DNA of 64,000 nucleotides from Candidatus Planktophila sp. (GCA_021741905.1 JAIOWZ010000003.1:26117-90116); one strand, 5' to 3'; positions 1 to 9,249 are shown, numbered from the stretch's first letter. The notes: a model not told the origin generated them from the letters alone. Numbers and translations: made by a program.

Positions 1-661
1 CGCAGGTGAGGTTGTTGGAATCGCTGGCGTTGAAGGAAATGGGCAGGCTGAACTTGTTGAAGCGATCATGGGGCTGCGCAAATACACCGGTTCCATTGAT
101 TTTCGAGGCTCATCCATTGATGACATGAGCGTTGCACACCGTCACGACCTAGGTATTGGTTTGATTCCAGAGGATCGTCAACGCCAGGCATTAATGATGG
201 ATTCACCATTGTGGGAGAACCGCATTTTGGGTCACCAACGTGGCAAGCCTGTAATGCGCGGTTTTATTCTTGATAAGAAAGCAACAATCGAGGATACAAA
301 GCGCATCATGGAAGAGTTTGATGTTCGTGCGCCAGGGCCGATGACTGCTGCAGCTGCACTATCTGGTGGAAATCAACAGAAATTTATCGTTGGTCGTGAA
401 ATGAGTAAAGCTCCTGCACTCCTTGTTGCATCGCATCCGACACGAGGTGTTGATGTTGGGGCGCAAGGTGCCATTTGGGAAGTACTTCGTGAAGCACGCA
501 CTCAAGGCATGGCAATTGTGTTGATCTCGGCTGACCTTGAAGAGCTCATCGGAATGTCAGATAGATTGTTAGTGATGTTGCGCGGTGTAATCACGGCAGA
601 ACTTGATCCGCAGAAAACTACCCCCGAGCAACTTGGCTCAGCGATGACAGGTGCAGCATGA
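1..661 (+). CDS. Nucleoside/simple-sugar ABC transporter ATP-binding protein, C-terminal half (5' partial)
   Basis: This is the cytoplasmic ATPase of an importer of the BmpA/NupOPQ type. The frame is open from base 2 and enters from outside the window, so only the second nucleotide-binding domain is visible (about 219 residues of a protein usually near 510). The degenerate Walker A of second domains (GVEGNGQ) is at the very start, and the ABC signature LSGGNQQK is about 120 residues in. The Walker B region reads LLVASHPTRGVDVGA and lacks the acidic catalytic residue, and the H-loop histidine is absent (ISADLEEL). That is common in second domains of this family, where the first domain carries hydrolysis. 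The stop overlaps the next start as ATGA, so it is translationally coupled to the permeases. Confidence 0.9.
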   Translation, partial: AGEVVGIAGVEGNGQAELVEAIMGLRKYTGSIDFRGSSIDDMSVAHRHDLGIGLIPEDRQRQALMMDSPLWENRILGHQRGKPVMRGFILDKKATIEDTKRIMEEFDVRAPGPMTAAAALSGGNQQKFIVGREMSKAPALLVASHPTRGVDVGAQGAIWEVLREARTQGMAIVLISADLEELIGMSDRLLVMLRGVITAELDPQKTTPEQLGSAMTGAA

Positions 662-1761
662 AGCAATTGTCGCCTCAGAAGATTGCACTCGCAGTTGCCG
701 CACCTCTTGCAGCTGCAGTAGTTTCAATTGTTGTGTCAAGCCTTGCAGTATTGGCTTCGAATAAATCACCGATGTTGGCCTATAAGACTATGTGGGAGTT
801 TGGAACCGAGGGCGGCTCACTTATGGAGATGCTTAATCAAGCAACTCCATATTACATCGCAGCAATTGCGATCGCTGTTACTTTCCGCGCTGGTTTATTT
901 AACATCGGCGTGGAAGGACAGCTTCGTCTAGGTGCATTATTTAGCGCCTACATCGGTGCCATGTTTACTTTGCCACCAGTGCTTCATGTTCTTGCTGTAT
1001 TTATTGTTGCGATGACTATTGGTGGGATTTGGGCATCAATCGCGGCATATCTAAAGGTCAAGCGTGGTGTTAATGAGGTTATTTCAACAATCATGTTGAA
1101 CAGTTTGGCTGTTGGTCTGACCTCATTCTTGTTCTCTAAGTATTTTGCAGTTATTACTGAGGGGTCAAATAACCTATCAACTAAAGAGCTTCCTGAATCA
1201 GCATGGTTCCCTGATTTGGTGCCCCTGCTAACAAAATTAGGAGTACCTGAACAACCCGGTGGAAGCGTCAATGGAATGCTCCTGGTCGCCATTGCCCTGG
1301 GATTTATTTTCTGGTTTGTCGTTAATCGCACACGGTTTGGTTTCGAACTTCGTGCCTCTGGTGCTAACCCAATTGCGGCGCGAGTAAGCGGTGTAAATTC
1401 AAAGAAGATGATTGTGATCGCATTAGTAATTTCTGGTGCAATAGCTGGGTTATCCGGATTACCAGCAGTGCTTGGCGAAACTCATGCATACAACATGGGG
1501 TTCCGATCAGGTATTGGTTTCTCTGCAATCGCTGTTGCACTTCTTGGTCGAAATTCAGCAGGAGGTATGGCAATTAGCGCTTTGCTATTTGGCTTCCTCG
1601 AAGTGAGCTCACGCGCACTGGAACTGATTGATATTGCCCCAGAAACTTACGTCATTATGCAAGGCTCTATTTTGCTTAGCTCTGTGATTGCCTATGAAGT
1701 GGTGCGTAGACTCAAATTGACTTTACAAAGTAAAGAGCTTGCAAAGGTGGTCGCAGCGTGA
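658..1761 (+). CDS. Nucleoside-type ABC transporter permease 1
   Basis: This is an integral membrane permease of the BPD_transp_2 (branched-chain amino acid/sugar/nucleoside) family, 367 residues with about ten hydrophobic segments. The family hallmark FNIGVEGQ is near residue 80, and a second conserved stretch, FGFELRASGANPIAARVSG, is near residues 226-245; that cytoplasmic loop contacts the ATPase. The start overlaps the ATPase stop (ATGA) and the end overlaps the next permease (GTGA). Nucleosides are the likely substrate because cytidine deaminase, thymidine phosphorylase and adenosine deaminase follow in the same operon. Family membership is clear; the substrate is inferred from context. 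Confidence 0.92.
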   Translation: MKQLSPQKIALAVAAPLAAAVVSIVVSSLAVLASNKSPMLAYKTMWEFGTEGGSLMEMLNQATPYYIAAIAIAVTFRAGLFNIGVEGQLRLGALFSAYIGAMFTLPPVLHVLAVFIVAMTIGGIWASIAAYLKVKRGVNEVISTIMLNSLAVGLTSFLFSKYFAVITEGSNNLSTKELPESAWFPDLVPLLTKLGVPEQPGGSVNGMLLVAIALGFIFWFVVNRTRFGFELRASGANPIAARVSGVNSKKMIVIALVISGAIAGLSGLPAVLGETHAYNMGFRSGIGFSAIAVALLGRNSAGGMAISALLFGFLEVSSRALELIDIAPETYVIMQGSILLSSVIAYEVVRRLKLTLQSKELAKVVAA

Positions 1762-2993
1762 AAAATAAAGCCACCAAGCTGCTTCTAAATGCGACATATT
1801 TATTGTTGCTTATTTCAATTATTCGACTCATTACAGGTGCAACAGATTTAACAAGTATCGGCACGGCATCGGCTGCCTTATTACTTTCGGTACCAATTAT
1901 TTTGGCAGGACTTGGCGGTCTGTTCTCAGAACGTGCAGGAGTTGTCAATATTGGACTAGAAGGAATGATGATTTTAGGTGCTTGGGCTGGTGGTTTTGTA
2001 GGCTCAGTACACGGTCCATGGTTTGGATTAATCGCAGCGGTTATTTTTGGAGCTGTTGGTGCCCTGTTACATGCAATTGCAACTATTTCATTTGGTGTTG
2101 ACCACGTTGTATCAGGTGTTGCAATCAACATCATGGCAGCGGGCCTTGTTCGCTACCTTTCAACAATTTTGTATCAAGGTGGATCATGGCCAGGGCCTTC
2201 ACAATCTCCAGATGTAGACCCAATCTCAAGTAACGGCTTACCAATTCTTTCTGGTGGCCGCTTCTTTGGCTGGCAAAGCCCAGATATTTTGACTCCTATC
2301 GCTGAAAAACAATGGTTTTTGATCTCAGATTTTGTAGGAATTCTCCGAGGCGTAACTGGTGATCTTTCTTACGTGACCCTTATTGCTGTTCTGTTCATTC
2401 CACTGTCCTTCTTTGTTTTGTGGAAGACCTCTTTCGGTTTGCGTCTTCGTAGTGCTGGTGAGGCACCGATTGCAGCTGAATCTCTTGGTGTAAATGTCTA
2501 TGCCATGAAGTATGCGGGTGTATTGATCTCAGGTGGTCTTGCAGGTCTTGGTGGTGGCTTCCTAGCTATCGTTGCAGCTAATCACTATCAAGAAAATCAA
2601 GTAGCTGGCCGTGGATACATTGGTCTTGCCGCTTTGTTATTTGGTAACTATCGACCAGGGGGCATATTGGCAGGTGCGGCCTTATTTGGTTTTGCAGATG
2701 CGTTACAGCTTCGTGATTCAGAATCAATCCACGCTCTTATCTTGTTAGTTGCAGCAATTCTTGGCTTCCTTGTGTATAAAAATATCAAGCGAGGCAAGAT
2801 TTTGAGTGCGGCGATAAGTGGTGTTATGGCAGCAGGATTCGTATGGTTCTACTTTGCTGTCGATGAATTACCTGGGCAACTAGTGACGATGACTCCATAT
2901 ATTGCAACACTACTTGTTATGTCTCTTGCCTCGCAGCGATTACGAATGCCGGCGGCAGATGGCATGCCATATCGTCGGGGTGGTTTGCGATGA
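1758..2993 (+). CDS. Nucleoside-type ABC transporter permease 2
   Basis: This is the second permease of the same importer (411 residues). It starts at a GTG embedded in the upstream stop (GTGA). The family motif VNIGLEGMMILGAW is near residues 63-76, and the loop FGLRLRSAGEAPIAAESLGV is near residues 226-245, parallel to permease 1. The C-terminal 60 residues add two hydrophobic helices before a short basic tail. Two different permeases plus one double ATPase is the usual composition of this transporter class. The substrate-binding lipoprotein is not visible and would be expected upstream of the window. The stop overlaps the cytidine deaminase start (ATGA), so import and deamination are translationally linked. 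Confidence 0.92.
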   Translation: MKNKATKLLLNATYLLLLISIIRLITGATDLTSIGTASAALLLSVPIILAGLGGLFSERAGVVNIGLEGMMILGAWAGGFVGSVHGPWFGLIAAVIFGAVGALLHAIATISFGVDHVVSGVAINIMAAGLVRYLSTILYQGGSWPGPSQSPDVDPISSNGLPILSGGRFFGWQSPDILTPIAEKQWFLISDFVGILRGVTGDLSYVTLIAVLFIPLSFFVLWKTSFGLRLRSAGEAPIAAESLGVNVYAMKYAGVLISGGLAGLGGGFLAIVAANHYQENQVAGRGYIGLAALLFGNYRPGGILAGAALFGFADALQLRDSESIHALILLVAAILGFLVYKNIKRGKILSAAISGVMAAGFVWFYFAVDELPGQLVTMTPYIATLLVMSLASQRLRMPAADGMPYRRGGLR

Positions 2994-3391
2994 CCCAGAT
3001 CAACTGGGATCAGATTCACCAAGCAGCAATTGGCGCGATGAAGAACGCCTACGCTCCGTACTCAAAATTTCCAGTTGGTGTTGCAGCCCTTGTGAGTGAT
3101 GGGCGGATTGCAACTGGATGTAATGTTGAAAACGCAAGCTATGGAGTGGGATTATGCGCAGAGTGCGGATTAGTTTCTAATCTGATTTCTACCGGTGGTG
3201 GACGATTAATAGCGGTTGTTTGCGTTGATGGACAAGGAAACTATTTAGCCCCATGTGGTCGTTGTCGCCAATTGTTATTTGAACATGGTGGCCCTGAAGC
3301 ACTATTGATGACAGATGATGGACCACAAAAAATGTCTGCGATGTTGCCGTGGGCCTTTGGCCCAGATGATTTAGACCGCAACGAGCGCTAA
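2990..3391 (+). CDS. cdd: Cytidine deaminase
   Basis: It hydrolyses cytidine and deoxycytidine to uridine and deoxyuridine plus ammonia in pyrimidine salvage. At 133 residues it is the normal size for a homotetrameric enzyme. The substrate motif CNVENASYG is near residues 44-52. The zinc and proton-shuttle motif CAE follows at about residues 56-58 and PCGRCRQ at about 88-94, giving three cysteine zinc ligands plus the catalytic glutamate. It overlaps the permease stop by four bases and is followed immediately by deoA, so imported cytidine can be converted to a phosphorylase substrate. The order cdd-deoA-add is shared with mycobacteria as I remember it. Confidence 0.95.
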   Translation: MTQINWDQIHQAAIGAMKNAYAPYSKFPVGVAALVSDGRIATGCNVENASYGVGLCAECGLVSNLISTGGGRLIAVVCVDGQGNYLAPCGRCRQLLFEHGGPEALLMTDDGPQKMSAMLPWAFGPDDLDRNER

Positions 3392-4687
3392 GTGATGGAA
3401 GCCTTCTCAGCCGCTGAAATAATTGCGGCAAAGCGTGATCACCATTCATTAACCGATCCACAAATAGATTGGGTTGTTGACGCCTATACGCGCGGTGCTG
3501 TGGCAGATGAGCAGATGTCTGCGTTGCTGATGGCCATCCTGCTTAATGGAATGGAAAATCGAGAAATATCGCGATGGACCGATGCCATGATCAATAGTGG
3601 CGAGCGCATGAATTGGTCTGCGCTTTCTCGCCCAACTGTTGACAAGCATTCAACAGGAGGAGTCGGTGACAAAATTACTTTGCCACTAGCACCACTGGTT
3701 GCTGCATGTGGGGCTGCAATTCCACAACTATCTGGTCGCGGACTTGGTCACACGGGTGGAACTTTAGATAAGTTGGAATCTATCCCGGGATGGCGAGCAT
3801 CACTATCAAATGCCGAAATGCTCAAAGTTTTACAGGATTGCGGAGCGGTAATTTGCGCAGCAGGTGCGGGGTTGGCTCCAGCAGATAAAAAACTGTATGC
3901 GCTGCGCGATGTGACTGCAACGGTTGAAGCAATTCCACTCATCGCATCTTCGATTATGAGTAAGAAAATCGCTGAAGGAACAAGTGCACTTGTCTTAGAT
4001 GTTAAAACAGGTGGCGGTGCATTCATGAGCGATCCAGAAAAAGCAAAAGAACTTGCCCATGTCATGGTTGGTTTGGGAAAGCGCGCTGGCGTTAAGACTG
4101 TTGCACTTGTGACAGCCATGGATGTTCCATTGGGCCTAACTGCAGGTAATGCACTTGAAGTTCGGGAGTCGGTAGAAGTTTTGGCCGGCGGGGGACCATC
4201 AGACATTATTGAGCTAACTGTTTTATTGGCACAAGAAATGTTGGAACTTGTTGGAATTAAGGATGCAGATCCTGCGGCAGCATTAAAAAATGGAAAAGCG
4301 ATGGATGTGTGGCGTCACATGATTTCAGCCCAAGGTGGAGATCCAGATGCAAAGCTTCCAGTAGCCAAGGAAAATACTGTTGTCACTGCAGATCGTGATG
4401 GAACTATTCTGTCTATGGATGCGATGAAGGTCGGAATGGCTGCCTGGCGCTTAGGCGCAGGTCGTTCTCGCCAGGGGGAGAGCGTCCAAGCTGGTGCCGG
4501 AATTGAGATCCACGCCAAACCAGGAGAGAGTATTGAGGCAGGATCGCCCCTTTACACGCTCCATACAGACACTCCAGCCGCCTTTGCCAGGGCTTTGGAG
4601 TCGCTTGAGAACTCTGTAACCATAGGGGCAGTACCTGCTGGCGGTATTGATCGCCTGCCGTTAGTTATTGAACGCATCGTTGATTAA
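3392..4687 (+). CDS. deoA: Thymidine (pyrimidine-nucleoside) phosphorylase
   Basis: It splits thymidine or deoxyuridine with phosphate into the base and 2-deoxyribose 1-phosphate. At 431 residues it is full length for the family. The signature SGRGLGHTGGTLDKLESIPG is near residues 112-131, preceded by the phosphate-binding KHSTGGVGDK near residue 84. A C-terminal PYNP alpha/beta domain with EIHAKPGESIEAG is present. The annotated GTG directly abuts the cdd stop; an ATG three bases later (3395) is equally possible. The deoxyribose 1-phosphate it makes would be processed by the mutase and aldolase encoded on the opposite strand at 9.2-11.8 kb. Confidence 0.95.
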   Translation: MMEAFSAAEIIAAKRDHHSLTDPQIDWVVDAYTRGAVADEQMSALLMAILLNGMENREISRWTDAMINSGERMNWSALSRPTVDKHSTGGVGDKITLPLAPLVAACGAAIPQLSGRGLGHTGGTLDKLESIPGWRASLSNAEMLKVLQDCGAVICAAGAGLAPADKKLYALRDVTATVEAIPLIASSIMSKKIAEGTSALVLDVKTGGGAFMSDPEKAKELAHVMVGLGKRAGVKTVALVTAMDVPLGLTAGNALEVRESVEVLAGGGPSDIIELTVLLAQEMLELVGIKDADPAAALKNGKAMDVWRHMISAQGGDPDAKLPVAKENTVVTADRDGTILSMDAMKVGMAAWRLGAGRSRQGESVQAGAGIEIHAKPGESIEAGSPLYTLHTDTPAAFARALESLENSVTIGAVPAGGIDRLPLVIERIVD

Positions 4688-4696
4688 GGGGCAAAA

Positions 4697-5794
4697 ATGT
4701 CAATGAACAGTATTCCTACTAAGGATCAGATCAAATTGGTACCCAAGGTCTTATTACATGACCACCTTGATGGTGGGCTCCGACCACAAACAATTATTGA
4801 TATTGCTCAAGAGATCGGTTACACCGCCCTTCCTACTCATGATGCAACAGAGCTTGCGACATGGTTTCGCGAAAGCTGTGATTCAGGTTCATTAGTTCGC
4901 TACCTTGAAACCTTTGATCACACGATTGCAGTGATGCAGCGCCGTGAAGACATCATTCGTGTTGCCCGTGAATGCGCACTTGACCTTGCACGAGATGGTG
5001 TTGTGTACGCCGAAGTTCGCGGCGCACCTGAGCTGTTTACAGGACAAGGTCTATCTATGTCTGATGTTGTTGACGCAACAATTGAAGGATATGAAATTGG
5101 AATGAAAGAGGCAGCAGCCGAAGGACATCCAATAGTTATGCGTTCTTTATTGTGTGGAATGCGTCAAAACAAAAACTCACAAGAAGTTGCCGAGTTAGTA
5201 GTTAAATACCGAGACAAGGGAGTTGTTGGATTTGATATCGCTGGCCCTGAAGATGGTTTTCCGCCATCTGATCAAAAAGATACTTTTGATTATCTTCGTA
5301 AAGAAGATGCCCATTTTACTATCCATGCTGGTGAAGCGTATGGAATCCCCTCCATCTGGGAAGCCATCCAACTCTGCGGAGCCGAAAGGCTAGGTCATGG
5401 TGTTCGAATCATCGATGACATCGATTTTTCTGGCCCTGAACCAAAGCTAGGTCGACTTGCATCATATGTTCGCGATCGTCGTATTCCACTAGAGCTGTGC
5501 CCAACATCAAATCTGCAAACAGGTGCTGCGGCAAGTTATGCCGAACATCCAATAGGTGCTTTGGCAAAGCTTCGTTTTCGCGTAACTTTAAATACTGATA
5601 ACCGATTGATGAGCCAAACCTCTATGTCTTTTGAGATGGAAGAGGCTGTTAAGGCATTTAATTGGGATTTTGCAGAGCTCCAAAGACTCACTATTAACGC
5701 TATGAAAAGCGCGTTTATCCCATATCCAGAGCGCTTAAAGATAATTGAGCAGATCATCAAGCCAGGGTATGCAAAGGTTTCATCTGCTTCATGA
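4697..5794 (+). CDS. add: Adenosine deaminase
   Basis: It converts adenosine and deoxyadenosine to inosine and deoxyinosine. At 365 residues it carries the metallo-dependent hydrolase motifs in order: HDHLDGG near residue 20 (zinc ligands), HAGEAYG near 214 (zinc ligand and catalytic Glu), RLGHGVRI near 235, and LNTDN near 300 (metal-binding Asp). An AAGGGG ribosome-binding site lies seven bases before the ATG. It follows deoA by nine bases and is coupled to the P450 gene by ATGA. With cdd and deoA it completes the deaminating and phosphorolytic part of nucleoside use; a purine nucleoside phosphorylase is not in the window. Confidence 0.95.
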   Translation: MSMNSIPTKDQIKLVPKVLLHDHLDGGLRPQTIIDIAQEIGYTALPTHDATELATWFRESCDSGSLVRYLETFDHTIAVMQRREDIIRVARECALDLARDGVVYAEVRGAPELFTGQGLSMSDVVDATIEGYEIGMKEAAAEGHPIVMRSLLCGMRQNKNSQEVAELVVKYRDKGVVGFDIAGPEDGFPPSDQKDTFDYLRKEDAHFTIHAGEAYGIPSIWEAIQLCGAERLGHGVRIIDDIDFSGPEPKLGRLASYVRDRRIPLELCPTSNLQTGAAASYAEHPIGALAKLRFRVTLNTDNRLMSQTSMSFEMEEAVKAFNWDFAELQRLTINAMKSAFIPYPERLKIIEQIIKPGYAKVSSAS

Positions 5795-6978
5795 TTGATT
5801 TCGACGATCCAGCCTTTGTATCTAACCCATACCCAGCGCTGAAAGAACTTCGTGCGGCGGGCCAACCTGTGTGGCACGAGGGAATGCAGATGTTTCTGGC
5901 CGCACGCCATGTCGACGCTAATGATGTTTTTCGCAACAAATCACTAGGAAGAATATTTACAGAAAAAACACCAGAGTTTGAATGGGAAATCTTTAACTGG
6001 CTACATGCCGATTCCATCCTAGACAGTGAACCACCTAAGCACACCCGTCTTCGTTCACTTGTCGCAAAAGCATTCAACCGTCAAAAGATTGAAGGTATGC
6101 GACCTGCTGTCGAGCGAATTACCGAGCAATTACTTATTGCCATTGATGACAAAGTCAAGTCAGGTCAAACATTTGATTTGATTGCAGATTACGCCGAACC
6201 TTTACCAGTTAAAATCATTGCCGACCTATTGGGTTTCCCAGAATCTGAAGAGCACTTACTTCGCCCATGGTCACAAGCAATTGTGAAGATGTATGAAGTT
6301 AATCCAAGCGTGCAATACCAAAATGAGGCAAAGGTAGCTGCGCAAGAGTTTGCAGATTATGTTCGTGATTTAGCTGAGAGCCGCAAGAAGTCCCCAGGAG
6401 CAGATCTAATTTCAGATCTTGCAGCTGTGGAGGAAAATGGCGAGAAATTGAACATGCACGAACTGGTTGCTACATGCGTGCTATTACTTAACGCTGGTCA
6501 CGAGGCAAGTGTGAATGCTTTTGGAAATGGAATGGTTGCAGCCCTGCAACGTCCAGATCAAGCTGTTTTACTTCGGACTAATCCTCGCGACATTACTAAT
6601 ACCGCCCTTGAAGAGTTCATGCGCTTTGATGCGCCGCTGCATATGTTCGAACGTACCGCTACAGCAGATACTGAAATTGGTGGAGTAGTGATCAAAGAGG
6701 GGCAAAAGATTGCAGCCCTCATAGGCTCTGCAAACCGTGATGAAACAGTGTTTTCAAGCCCAGAGTCGATGGATTTAACTCGTGATCCAAATCCCCACAT
6801 TGGTTTTGGCGCAGGCATTCACTTCTGCATAGGCGCTCCATTGGCTCGACTTGAGATGAGTGTTTCCTTGCCTGCGTTGTGGGAAAAATACCCAGACATG
6901 CAATTAGCAGGAGATGCGATTCGTCGCCCAACCTTCGTTTTACGTGGTTATGAAAGCGTGGCAATACGCGCTAACTAA
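5791..6978 (+). CDS. Cytochrome P450
   Basis: This is a soluble bacterial haem monooxygenase of 395 residues with no membrane anchor. The I-helix reads LLNAGHEAS near residues 231-239, the K-helix ExxR pair is EEFMR near 270, and the haem loop FGAGIHFCIG near 345-354 contains the axial cysteine. The I-helix has Ala-Ser where many P450s have Thr-Thr/Ser; a related AGHEA(T/S) form occurs in other actinobacterial P450s, so the protein is probably active. It is coupled to add by ATGA and ends tail-to-tail with the aldehyde dehydrogenase operon. No ferredoxin or reductase is adjacent; fdxA at 41 kb is one candidate electron donor. The substrate is unknown, and a P450 inside a nucleoside operon is unusual. 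Confidence 0.93.
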   Translation: MIDFDDPAFVSNPYPALKELRAAGQPVWHEGMQMFLAARHVDANDVFRNKSLGRIFTEKTPEFEWEIFNWLHADSILDSEPPKHTRLRSLVAKAFNRQKIEGMRPAVERITEQLLIAIDDKVKSGQTFDLIADYAEPLPVKIIADLLGFPESEEHLLRPWSQAIVKMYEVNPSVQYQNEAKVAAQEFADYVRDLAESRKKSPGADLISDLAAVEENGEKLNMHELVATCVLLLNAGHEASVNAFGNGMVAALQRPDQAVLLRTNPRDITNTALEEFMRFDAPLHMFERTATADTEIGGVVIKEGQKIAALIGSANRDETVFSSPESMDLTRDPNPHIGFGAGIHFCIGAPLARLEMSVSLPALWEKYPDMQLAGDAIRRPTFVLRGYESVAIRAN

Positions 6979-7817
6979 AGACCTATTGGGTGCCAAACAG
7001 TTTTGGCTTCCATAAAGGCAATGATGCGCCCAGGGTCTGCCGACTTAAAGGAATGAATTCGCTTCAAGTTTTCAGCTCCAGCCACCTTGATTTCAGCATG
7101 TTTCTTAGCTGGCAGCCCTGAAATATCTAAGGCATCTATATCCATATGTGATGCCATCCATGGCGCGATTTCATCTTTCTTGCCTGTCAAGATATTGATT
7201 ACACCTGCAGGTAGATCACTTGTCGCTAAAACTTCAGCAAATGTCATTGCAGACAATGGTGCCTTAGTGCTTGCTAGAACAACAACCGTGTTTCCTGATG
7301 TAATGATCGGTGCGATGACATCAATCAATCCAAGCAGTGATGGCGTTTCAGGTGCAATTGCCGCTACAACTCCCATACTTTCAGGAATCGTGAAGTTATA
7401 GAATGGTCCAGCAACAGGATTTGTGGAACCTGCAAGAGATGCGATTTTATCGGTCCACCCTGCATACCAAACAAGGCGATCAATAGAGTCAGTAACTTCT
7501 TTGTCTGCTTTTACTTTTGATACGCCAGTAACATTAACAATCTCTTCTACAAATTGTCCACGGCGACCTTCTAGCATTTCGGCGATACGATACAAAATCT
7601 GTCCACGGTTATAAGCAGTTACCTTGTTCCATCCAGCATGTGCCGCGCGCGCTGCGACAACTGCATCACGCAAATCTTTACGAGATGCAAGGCAAGGATT
7701 AGCAACAAATACACCCTTGGCATTTTTTACTTCATAGGTGCGACCTGATTCACTGCGAGGGAATGCGCCATTGATATATAGCTTGTATGTTTTCTTCACA
7801 TCGATGCGATTACTCAT
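6975..7817 (-). CDS. Half-length, probably non-catalytic aldehyde dehydrogenase-family protein
   Basis: The protein has 280 residues and matches only the N-terminal NAD-binding part of aldehyde dehydrogenases. Recognisable elements are the early helices, then GVVAAIAPETPSLLGLIDVI, ITSGNTVVVLAS and LPAGVINILTGKKDE. After 'LASHPD'-like SHMDIDALDI the family sequence stops. The GSTEVG motif, the LELGG glutamate and the catalytic cysteine are all missing, replaced by about 45 unrelated residues. Phe in the usual PWNFP segment is also lost (APETPSLL). It is the last gene of the mutase-deoC-ALDH operon and overlaps the true ALDH stop by eight bases. The frame is intact, so it is more likely a regulatory or scaffolding subunit than debris. 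A paired second ALDH beside deoC occurs in other actinobacteria as I remember. Confidence 0.8.
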   Translation of the reverse strand: MSNRIDVKKTYKLYINGAFPRSESGRTYEVKNAKGVFVANPCLASRKDLRDAVVAARAAHAGWNKVTAYNRGQILYRIAEMLEGRRGQFVEEIVNVTGVSKVKADKEVTDSIDRLVWYAGWTDKIASLAGSTNPVAGPFYNFTIPESMGVVAAIAPETPSLLGLIDVIAPIITSGNTVVVLASTKAPLSAMTFAEVLATSDLPAGVINILTGKKDEIAPWMASHMDIDALDISGLPAKKHAEIKVAGAENLKRIHSFKSADPGRIIAFMEAKTVWHPIGL

Positions 7818-9249
7818 GGCTAACTCCCTTCAGATATGCGGCCAGGCCGTGGCGTCCGCCTTCGCGACCCCACCCCGATTCCTTATATCCACCAAATGGT
7901 GATGTCGGATCAAATTTATTAAATGTATTAGCCCAGATAACACCTGCGCGAAGCTGTTGTGATGCCCACAATGTGCGGCTTCCCTTTTCACTCCAGATTC
8001 CTGCTGATAAGCCAAAGGGAGTGTTATTGGCCTTTTCTATCGCCTCTTGAGGAGTTCTAAAGGTTAGGACAGATAGAACTGGACCAAAGATTTCTTCGCG
8101 TGCAATGCGATGTGCCTGCGTAACACCAGTAAAGATTGTTGGTGCAAACCAGAATCCCTTGCTTGGCAGATTACACGCCGGACTCCAGCGTTCGGCTCCT
8201 TCGGCATCGCCCACTGCAACAAGTTCAATAATTTTTGCAAGTTGTTCTTTGCTATTAATCGCACCAACATCGGTGTTCTTATCCATCGGATCGCCCACAC
8301 GAATTTTTTCCATACGATTCTTTAGCTTATGCAGGACTTCCTCAGCAACATTTTCTTGCAGGAGTAGACGAGAGCCAGCGCAACAGACATGCCCTTGATT
8401 AAAGAAAATACCATTAACAATTCCTTCAACAGTTTCATCAATTGGGGCATCATCAAAAACGATATTGGCAGCCTTGCCACCGAGCTCTAAAGTCACACTC
8501 TTGTTAGTTGGTGCCACGGCTCGAGCAATAATCTTTCCAACTTCAGTTGAACCAGTAAATGCAATCTTGTCGATTCCTGGATGATTCACAATCAAGGCTC
8601 CCGTTGATCCATCACCAGTCACAATATTGACCACACCTGCTGGAAGTTCCGCCTGCTGGCACACTTCTGCAAATAGCAATGCAGTAAGAGGAGTGGACTC
8701 GGCTGGTTTAAGTACGACTGTATTTCCTGCAGCAAGTGCCGGTGCGACCTTCCATGCCAACATCAATAATGGAAAGTTCCAAGGAATAATCTGTCCTGCA
8801 ACACCTAGTGGCTTGGGAGATGTGCCAAGACCTGCGTATTCAAGCTTGTCTGCCCATCCTGCATGATAGAAGAAGTGAGCAGCAGCCAATGGAATATCTG
8901 TGTCTCGTGATTCACGAATTGGTTTACCGTTATCGAGAGTCTCTAGTACTGCAAATTCACGTGCACGCTCTTGCATGATGCGAGCGATTCGATATAAATA
9001 CTTTCCGCGCTCTTTGCCAGACATTTTTGACCACGTGGTCGTATATGCCTTACGTGCTGCTTTCACCGCCGCATCAACATCTGCTTTTCCAGCAAGCGCG
9101 ATCTGACTTAGTACCTCTTCAGTTGCTGGATTGATTGTTGGAAAGTGCTTGCTACATGCAACAAATTTTCCACCGATGAAGTGCCCATACTTAGGCTTGA
9201 TCGTGACAATCGCGCGCGATTCAGGCGCTGGGGCGTATTCGAAGGTCAT
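7810..9249 (-). CDS. NAD(P)-dependent aldehyde dehydrogenase
   Basis: It oxidises an aldehyde to the acid; in this operon the obvious substrate is acetaldehyde released by DeoC. At 479 residues it is full length. Motifs seen are IIPWNFPLLM near residue 154, KPAE near 180, FTGSTEVG near 230, LELGG near 255 (general-base Glu) and GHVCCAGSRL near 287 (catalytic Cys). A GGGAGACGAC ribosome-binding site precedes the ATG. It lies 11 bases after deoC and is translationally linked to the half-length paralog that follows. It could also act on other short aldehydes; the operon context makes deoxyribose catabolism the best reading. Confidence 0.93.
   Translation of the reverse strand: MTFEYAPAPESRAIVTIKPKYGHFIGGKFVACSKHFPTINPATEEVLSQIALAGKADVDAAVKAARKAYTTTWSKMSGKERGKYLYRIARIMQERAREFAVLETLDNGKPIRESRDTDIPLAAAHFFYHAGWADKLEYAGLGTSPKPLGVAGQIIPWNFPLLMLAWKVAPALAAGNTVVLKPAESTPLTALLFAEVCQQAELPAGVVNIVTGDGSTGALIVNHPGIDKIAFTGSTEVGKIIARAVAPTNKSVTLELGGKAANIVFDDAPIDETVEGIVNGIFFNQGHVCCAGSRLLLQENVAEEVLHKLKNRMEKIRVGDPMDKNTDVGAINSKEQLAKIIELVAVGDAEGAERWSPACNLPSKGFWFAPTIFTGVTQAHRIAREEIFGPVLSVLTFRTPQEAIEKANNTPFGLSAGIWSEKGSRTLWASQQLRAGVIWANTFNKFDPTSPFGGYKESGWGREGGRHGLAAYLKGVSHE

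Noticed and set aside
1..661. Broken ATPase because Walker B and H-loop residues are missing
   Set aside because: Only the second nucleotide-binding domain is visible, and in this double-domain family that domain is normally degenerate.
984..1331. Antisense open frame inside permease 1, and similar long frames opposite deoA, accA, aldehyde dehydrogenase, mtrB and secA
   Set aside because: They lie wholly within well-supported genes, lack recognisable domains and have no start context; they are shadow frames.
5791..6978. P450 inactive because the I-helix Thr is missing
   Set aside because: AGHEA(T/S) variants are found in other actinobacterial P450s; ExxR and the haem-cysteine loop are intact.
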